Shown here piece after piece: positions 6,143-9,511 of a stretch of 9,511 bases of DNA. Under the pieces are notes generated by a model. That model saw only the letters and a list, made by a program, of their open reading frames with translations. It did not search any database and was not told where the DNA came from. Position numbers and translations under genes: made by a program. The stretch lies in assembly GCF_000966975.1 (NCBI RefSeq), contig NZ_JZWV01000831.1, positions 1 to 9,511 on the forward strand. The letters are read 5' to 3'. The stretch's first letter is position 1; each line of letters begins with the position of its first letter. Source of the DNA: Streptomyces katrae (lineage in GTDB: Bacteria; Actinomycetota; Actinomycetes; Streptomycetales; Streptomycetaceae).

Positions 6143-6681
6143 TGGCCGCCGCCCCGGTGCGCCGGTACGACCCCGAGCGCCGTCAGCGGATCATCGACGC
6201 CGCGATCCGGGTGGTCGGGGCCAAGGGGATCGCCGGGCTGAGCCACCGCAGCGTGGCGGCGGAGGCGGACGTACCGCTGGGCTCGACCACGTACCACTTC
6301 AAGACCCTGGACGACCTGCTGGTGGCGGCCCTGCGGCAGGCCAACGAGGCGTACGCGCCCGCGCTGGCGCTGCGCGGGGGCGAGGACCTCGCCGGCGCCC
6401 TGGCCCGCCTGCTGGGCGAACTGCTGGACGCGGACCGGGGGCGGGCGGAGCTGGAGTACGAGCTCTACCTCGCGGCCCTGCGCCGGCCGGCGCTTCGGCC
6501 GGTCGCCGCCGAGTGGTGCGAGGCCGTCGTCGCGGCACTGTCGGACCACACCGATCCGGTGACGGCGCGGGCCCTGGTGGCGGTCATGGACGGCATCAGC
6601 CTCCAGGTCCTCCTGACGGGCACGCCGTACGACGAGCCGTACGCCCGCGACCTCCTGACCCGGGTCCTGCGCCCCACGTAG
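6142..6681 (+). CDS. TetR-family transcriptional regulator of the SMR efflux operon
   Basis: This 179-residue protein has an N-terminal TetR HTH: RRQRIIDAAIRVVGAKGIAG (13-32), then LSHRSVAAEADVPLGSTTYHFKTLDDLL (33-60) as recognition helix and following turn. The C-terminal 110 residues form an all-helical ligand or dimer domain with no family-specific motif that I recognise. The start overlaps the SMR stop (TGATG), so both proteins would come from one message. This suggests a repressor that controls its own operon through the 40-bp palindrome at 5780-5819 and is released by an efflux substrate; that is inference from gene order. The overlap removes the need for an independent Shine-Dalgarno, and none is obvious. 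The protein ends with TAG at 6679-6681, 16 bp before a hairpin shared with the converging gene. Confidence 0.93.
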   Translation: MAAAPVRRYDPERRQRIIDAAIRVVGAKGIAGLSHRSVAAEADVPLGSTTYHFKTLDDLLVAALRQANEAYAPALALRGGEDLAGALARLLGELLDADRGRAELEYELYLAALRRPALRPVAAEWCEAVVAALSDHTDPVTARALVAVMDGISLQVLLTGTPYDEPYARDLLTRVLRPT

Positions 6682-6697
6682 CCGACGCCACCGCTGC

Positions 6698-6729
6698 GCG
6701 GGGCGGAGGGCCCCGCTTCCCCGCCCCGC
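6698..6729. terminator. Bidirectional terminator between tetR-type gene and HxlR-peroxiredoxin gene
   Basis: A perfect 9-bp stem, GCGGGGCGG (6698-6706) with CCGCCCCGC (6721-6729), closes a 14-base GC-rich loop in the 47-bp gap between two converging genes. It touches the minus-strand stop codon. There is no T-tract. It could serve both strands. Confidence 0.65.
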
Positions 6730-7604
6730 TACTCCGCCGCCCGCACCGCCGCCAGCGCGGCGGAGACGCTCGCCTCGATGTCCCGCACCGGGTAGAACAC
6801 CTCCCGCACCACCCGCTGCCGGTCCACCACCAACGTCAGCCGCTTGATCCGGCTCACCCCCGCCGCGCGGAACGTCGGCAGCCGCAGAGCCGTGACCAGC
6901 CCCAGCTCCGCATCCGACAGCAGGGGGAACCGCAGGCCCTCCTTCTCCGCGAACTCCCGCTGCTCGTCCGGCCGCTGCGTCGAGACCCCGTGCACGGTGG
7001 CGCCGGCCGCGGTGAACTCCGCGAGCTGGTCGCGGAAGGTGCAGGACTCCAGCGTGCAGCCCCGCGCACCCGGGATCCCGCCCCAGCCGGGCGGGTAGGA
7101 CTCGGCGCGGGCGTACGCGCCCGGGAAGCAGTACAGGACGGTGAACGGCGTCTCCGCCACCGGGTCGCGCGGCTCGCCGTCGAGGCCCGGCAGCAGCAGC
7201 TCGGGCAGCCGGGTGCCCCGCAGCGCGTGGACCCGTGCGGCCTCCCTCGAGGACTCCTCCGTCGTCGCGGTCATCTCTCCCTCTCCCAGGACCCAGGTGT
7301 CACCCCAGTCCTGGAGGGCCACCAGGACCGGCAGCAGCCCCCGTCCGCGCGGGGTCAGCCGGTACTCGTGCCGCACCGGACGCTCCTGGTACGGCTCGCG
7401 CGTCAGCACCCCGGCCTCGACCAGCAGCTTCAGCCGCTCGGCGAGCACCTTCCGGGACACCCCCAGCTCCCGCTGGAGCTCCTCGAAGCGGTACAGCCCG
7501 CGCGCGGTGTCGCGCACGATCAGCAGCGTCCACCAGTCGCCCACGACGTCGAGGGCCTGGGCGATGGAGCAGTCCGCGTCACCGAGGTGCGTGCGCTGGG
7601 CCAT
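6729..7604 (-). CDS. HxlR-family regulator fused to a BCP/PrxQ-like peroxiredoxin domain
   Basis: This 291-residue protein has two parts. Residues 1-105 are an HxlR winged-helix domain: C12 at the position of the redox-sensing cysteine in HypR/YodB-type regulators, ALDVVGDWWTLLIVRD (17-32), YRFEELQRELGVSRKVLAERLK (38-59), and the wing with RHEYRLTPRGRGL (78-90). After a short linker, residues 132-289 are a thioredoxin-fold peroxiredoxin: FTVLYCFPG (154-162), then C183-TLES-C188 with FRDQ, spaced like the peroxidatic and resolving cysteines of BCP/PrxQ, HGVSTQ (205-210), FPLLSD (226-231) and R255-LTLVVD. A roughly 12-residue insertion (SYPPGWGGIPGA) precedes C183. AAGGAG (7615-7610) sits 5 bases before the ATG. 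It diverges from an MFS gene. A built-in peroxide or thiol sensor is inferred. Confidence 0.88.
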   Translation of the reverse strand: MAQRTHLGDADCSIAQALDVVGDWWTLLIVRDTARGLYRFEELQRELGVSRKVLAERLKLLVEAGVLTREPYQERPVRHEYRLTPRGRGLLPVLVALQDWGDTWVLGEGEMTATTEESSREAARVHALRGTRLPELLLPGLDGEPRDPVAETPFTVLYCFPGAYARAESYPPGWGGIPGARGCTLESCTFRDQLAEFTAAGATVHGVSTQRPDEQREFAEKEGLRFPLLSDAELGLVTALRLPTFRAAGVSRIKRLTLVVDRQRVVREVFYPVRDIEASVSAALAAVRAAE

Positions 7605-7609
7605 GGGAA

Positions 7610-7615
7610 CTCCTT
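7610..7615 (-). promoter_or_regulatory. Strong Shine-Dalgarno of the HxlR-peroxiredoxin gene
   Basis: On the minus strand AAGGAG lies 5 bases before the ATG at 7604. It is the best match to the 16S anti-SD among the genes here and fixes the start, so the HxlR domain keeps its N-terminal C12. Confidence 0.8.
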
Positions 7616-7621
7616 TGTCCG

Positions 7622-7650
7622 TTGACCACAGGCTGTCATGCTGACATAGT
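7622..7650 (+). promoter_or_regulatory. Candidate promoter of the MFS transporter gene
   Basis: TTGACC (7622-7627, 5 of 6 matches to TTGACA) and CATAGT (7645-7650, 4 of 6 to TATAAT) are 17 bp apart. Transcription would start near 7657 and leave a leader of about 58 bases. Two inverted repeats overlap the spacer/-10 and the start point, as expected for repressor control. Confidence 0.45.
7634..7646. promoter_or_regulatory. Inverted repeat TGTCA-N3-TGACA, candidate HxlR operator 1
   Basis: Perfect 5-bp arms, TGTCA (7634-7638) and TGACA (7642-7646), separated by 3 bp lie in the spacer and -10 of the candidate MFS promoter. The centre is 20 bp, about two helical turns, from the second inverted repeat at 7653-7667. 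The neighbouring HxlR-type protein is the natural candidate ligand. Confidence 0.5.
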
Positions 7651-7652
7651 CC

Positions 7653-7667
7653 GTTCCCAAAAGGAAC
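7653..7667. promoter_or_regulatory. Inverted repeat GTTCC-N5-GGAAC, candidate HxlR operator 2
   Basis: GTTCC (7653-7657) and GGAAC (7663-7667) are perfect arms around CAAAA, one of the few AT-rich patches in the window. A third half-site, GGAACGG (7674-7680), pairs with CCGTTCC (7651-7657), and its GGAAC begins 11 bp after the previous one, on the same DNA face. The cluster surrounds the predicted MFS transcription start. Confidence 0.5.
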
Positions 7668-7714
7668 TGACTCGGAACGGGCCCGGGGACCGGCTCGGAC
7701 GCGACAAGGGGGGC

Positions 7715-8992
7715 ATGGGTGTGCTGCAGGGGTTCAAGGACGTACCGAGGGTCGTGTGGCTGCTGGCTGCGGGGGTGTTCGTCAACGCCGTCGTCGGCTT
7801 CACCTTCGTCTTCGTCTTCCTCTACCTGACCGGGCCGCGCGGCCTGGGCGCCGCACAGGCCGGCGTGGTCACCGGCATCGGCGGCATCGGCCTGGTCGCC
7901 GGGAACTTCACCGGCGGCTGGTACGGCGACCGCTTCGGCCACCGCCGGGTGCTGCTCGCGGCCTCCGCCCTCGGCGGCCTCACCCTGATGAGCCTCCCGC
8001 TGCTGGCGACCCCGCTGCTGTACGCCGCCCTGCCGTTGGCCCAGTACGCCAACGGGGTGGTCCGGGCGGCCAACTCCGCCCTGGTGGCCGTCACCGTCCC
8101 CGAAGGGGCCCGCAGGCAGGCCTACGCCGTCGTGCGGTGCGTGTCCAATGGCGGTTTCACCCTCGGCCCGCCGCTGGGGGCCCTGGTCGCGGCCGGGCTC
8201 TCGTACGGCTGGCTCTTCCTCGCGGACGGCCTCGGCACCCTGTTCTTCGCCCTCTGGACCGCCCGCGTCGTCCCGGCGCGCGGCGCCGCCCGCATCCCTG
8301 CCGCGGCCCCGGACGGGGGTCGGGGCCGCGGCGGGGTGTGGCCCGAACTGCGGGCCAGGCCGGCCGTCCTGGTGCTGCTCGCCGCGATCCTCGTCGCCGA
8401 CACGGTCTACCGGCAGCAGTACTTCACCTTCCCGGTCTTCCTCGCCGACCACGGCCTCGACGTACGCGCCTTCGGGCTGGTCATCGCCCTCAACGGGGCC
8501 GTGATCCTGCTGCTGGAGCTGCCCGCCGCCGTCGCCCTGCGGACCAGGCCGCCGCTCGCGGTCACCGGCACGGGGCTCGTGCTCGTCGGCGCCGGGTACG
8601 CGGCGCTGGCCCTCGGCGCCGGCGCGGTGACCGCCGTCGCCATGATGGTGCTGCTCAGCCTCGGCGAGATCCTCTACAAGACCACCGCCACCGCGTACGT
8701 CGCCGACCAGGCCCCCGCGCACGCCGTCGGGCGCTTCCAGAGCCTGTACGCGGGGGTCTCGGTCAGCGGGACCGTCCTCGCCCCGCCGGCCGGCGGGGCC
8801 CTGTACGGGGCGGCCCCCTGGCTGCTGTGGCCGCTGTGCGCGGCGCTCGCCGCCGGCGCCGGGGCGGTGCTCATCAGGCTGTCGCTGCGGCAGGGCCGCG
8901 CGGCCGCGCGTCCCGCTCCGGAAGGGGCGGAGCGACACGCCGTCAGCCCGGCACCTGAGACCGGTTCGCGGCCGCGGCCCGTCGCCGGTTAG
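7715..8992 (+). CDS. Major facilitator superfamily (MFS) transporter, probable efflux pump
   Basis: This 425-residue protein has the hydrophobic pattern of a 12-helix MFS carrier. The MFS motif A is at 67-78 (GGWYGDRFGHRR) between TM2 and TM3. A GGFTLGPPLGALVAAG stretch (146-161) in TM5 recalls motif C of drug exporters. A charged central loop (185-215) separates the halves, and the C-terminal tail (391-425) is Pro/Arg/Ala-rich and probably disordered. The substrate is unknown; efflux of a toxic compound is inferred from the divergent HxlR-type regulator. The ATG at 7715 lies only 3-4 bases after AAGGGG (7706-7711), so the GTG at 7721 two codons later is an equally good start. A longer frame from 7235 would run through the regulator gene and the operators. 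The stop is 9 bp before dapD. Confidence 0.9.
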   Translation: MGVLQGFKDVPRVVWLLAAGVFVNAVVGFTFVFVFLYLTGPRGLGAAQAGVVTGIGGIGLVAGNFTGGWYGDRFGHRRVLLAASALGGLTLMSLPLLATPLLYAALPLAQYANGVVRAANSALVAVTVPEGARRQAYAVVRCVSNGGFTLGPPLGALVAAGLSYGWLFLADGLGTLFFALWTARVVPARGAARIPAAAPDGGRGRGGVWPELRARPAVLVLLAAILVADTVYRQQYFTFPVFLADHGLDVRAFGLVIALNGAVILLLELPAAVALRTRPPLAVTGTGLVLVGAGYAALALGAGAVTAVAMMVLLSLGEILYKTTATAYVADQAPAHAVGRFQSLYAGVSVSGTVLAPPAGGALYGAAPWLLWPLCAALAAGAGAVLIRLSLRQGRAAARPAPEGAERHAVSPAPETGSRPRPVAG

Positions 8993-8995
8993 GTT
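8990..8995 (+). promoter_or_regulatory. Candidate -10 box for leaderless dapD, overlapping the MFS stop codon
   Basis: TAGGTT matches TANNNT, with its last base 6 bases before the dapD ATG, the spacing seen for leaderless actinobacterial genes. Its first three bases are the TAG stop of the MFS gene. The sequence TTCGGGC before the ATG is a poor Shine-Dalgarno. The best -35 (TTCGCG, 8965-8970) is weak and 19 bp away. Confidence 0.45.
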
Positions 8996-9001
8996 TCGGG
9001 C

Positions 9002-9511
9002 ATGACTGCTACGCGTACCACCGGCGCCGTCGCCGCCGGACTTGCCACCCTCGCCGCCGACGGCACCGTCCTCGACACCTGGTTCCCCGCCCCCGAGCTC
9101 TCCGCCGAGCCCGGCCCGGCCGGCACCGAGCGCCTCACCGCCGAGCAGGCCGTGGAGCTCCTCGGCGCCGCCGCGGCCAAGGCCCTGCGCTCGGACGCGG
9201 TGCGCGGTGTCGAGGTCGTAGCCGTCCGCACCGTGATCGCCTCCCTGGAGGACAAGCCGCTGGACGCGCACGACGCGTACCTGCGCCTGCACCTGCTCAG
9301 CCACCGCCTGGTCAAGCCGCACGGCCAGAACCTGGACGGCGTCTTCGGCCTCCTGGCGAACGTCGCCTGGACCTCGCTCGGCCCGGTCGCCGTCGACCAG
9401 GTCGAGACGGTCCGGCTGAACGCCCGCGCCGAGGGCCTGCACCTCCAGGTCACCTCGATCGACAAGTTCCCCCGCATGACCGACTACGTCGCCCCCAAGG
9501 GCGTGCGCATC
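9002..9511 (+). CDS. dapD: DapD, tetrahydrodipicolinate N-succinyltransferase (N-terminal 170 residues, runs off the window)
   Basis: DapD transfers succinyl from succinyl-CoA to tetrahydrodipicolinate in the diaminopimelate/lysine pathway, in the cytoplasm. The ATG at 9002 opens a frame that stays open to the window end. The N-terminal domain is of the actinobacterial type: GLATLAADGTVLDTWFPAPEL (13-33), VRTVIASLEDKPLDAHDAYL (75-94), LRLHLLSHRLVKPHGQN (94-110) and DKFPRMTDYVAPKGVRI (154-170), which I recall as closely matching mycobacterial DapD. The left-handed beta-helix catalytic domain with hexapeptide repeats lies beyond the window. A Shine-Dalgarno is lacking, and a TANNNT box sits at leaderless spacing. 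The gene follows the MFS gene by 9 bp but is probably not functionally linked to it. Confidence 0.93.
   Translation, partial: MTATRTTGAVAAGLATLAADGTVLDTWFPAPELSAEPGPAGTERLTAEQAVELLGAAAAKALRSDAVRGVEVVAVRTVIASLEDKPLDAHDAYLRLHLLSHRLVKPHGQNLDGVFGLLANVAWTSLGPVAVDQVETVRLNARAEGLHLQVTSIDKFPRMTDYVAPKGVRI

Noticed and set aside
7235..7714. Upstream extension of the MFS frame to 7235
   Set aside because: It runs antisense through the HxlR-peroxiredoxin gene and both inverted repeats and has low-complexity composition. TM1 starts soon after the ATG at 7715.
8780..8799. Perfect 20-bp palindrome GCCCCGCCGG/CCGGCGGGGC
   Set aside because: It lies inside the MFS coding sequence, consists only of G and C, and translates as a normal Pro/Ala/Gly turn. 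It is likely chance at this GC content.
7520..9442. 640-codon minus-strand open frame across the MFS gene and dapD
   Set aside because: The product is Gly/Arg/Asp/Gln-rich without recognisable motifs, while the plus strand encodes clear MFS and DapD proteins in the same span.

Overview
The window is very GC-rich, packed with genes, and strongly biased to G/C at third codon positions. It uses GTG starts, short gene overlaps and apparently leaderless genes. Protein similarities recalled from memory (SufS, SufU, actinobacterial-type DapD) point to a Streptomyces or close streptomycete chromosome. Nothing suggests a plasmid, phage or insertion sequence.

Region 1 (1-3371, + strand) is the 3' part of a SUF iron-sulfur cluster assembly operon: the SufD C-terminus, a small Rieske-type ferredoxin, the SufC ATPase, the SufS cysteine desulfurase, the SufU sulfur-transfer protein and a SufT-like DUF59 protein. 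Junctions are overlaps of 1 or 4 bp or gaps of 7 or 13 bp, which suggests one translationally coupled transcript. A strong hairpin (3327-3371) closes it. SufS would take sulfur from cysteine and pass it to SufU. SufC with SufB/SufD would form the scaffold ATPase, and SufT would help mature target proteins. The Rieske protein's role is not obvious.

Region 2 (3372-5712) holds a secreted 461-residue protein that resembles DUF3616 beta-propellers. It runs tail to tail, with directly abutting stop codons, into a minus-strand polytopic membrane protein.

Region 3 (5713-6729) is a drug-efflux unit: an SMR (EmrE/QacE-like) transporter followed with a 1-bp overlap by a TetR-family regulator. The promoter carries a 40-bp nearly perfect palindrome whose right edge is the first base of the SMR start codon. 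The SMR gene has no Shine-Dalgarno sequence and a TANNNT box at leaderless spacing.

Region 4 (6698-8992) has a minus-strand protein fusing an HxlR-type winged-helix regulator to a BCP/PrxQ-like peroxiredoxin domain, and a divergent MFS transporter. Two perfect inverted repeats 20 bp apart lie between them on a candidate MFS promoter.

Region 5 (9002-9511) is the start of dapD (lysine biosynthesis). It is cut by the window end, and its probable -10 box contains the MFS stop codon.

The two regions most worth following are the HxlR-peroxiredoxin fusion with its paired operators and the palindrome on the leaderless SMR-TetR promoter. No RNA genes, CRISPR arrays or mobile elements were seen, and no non-coding stretch exceeds 300 bp.
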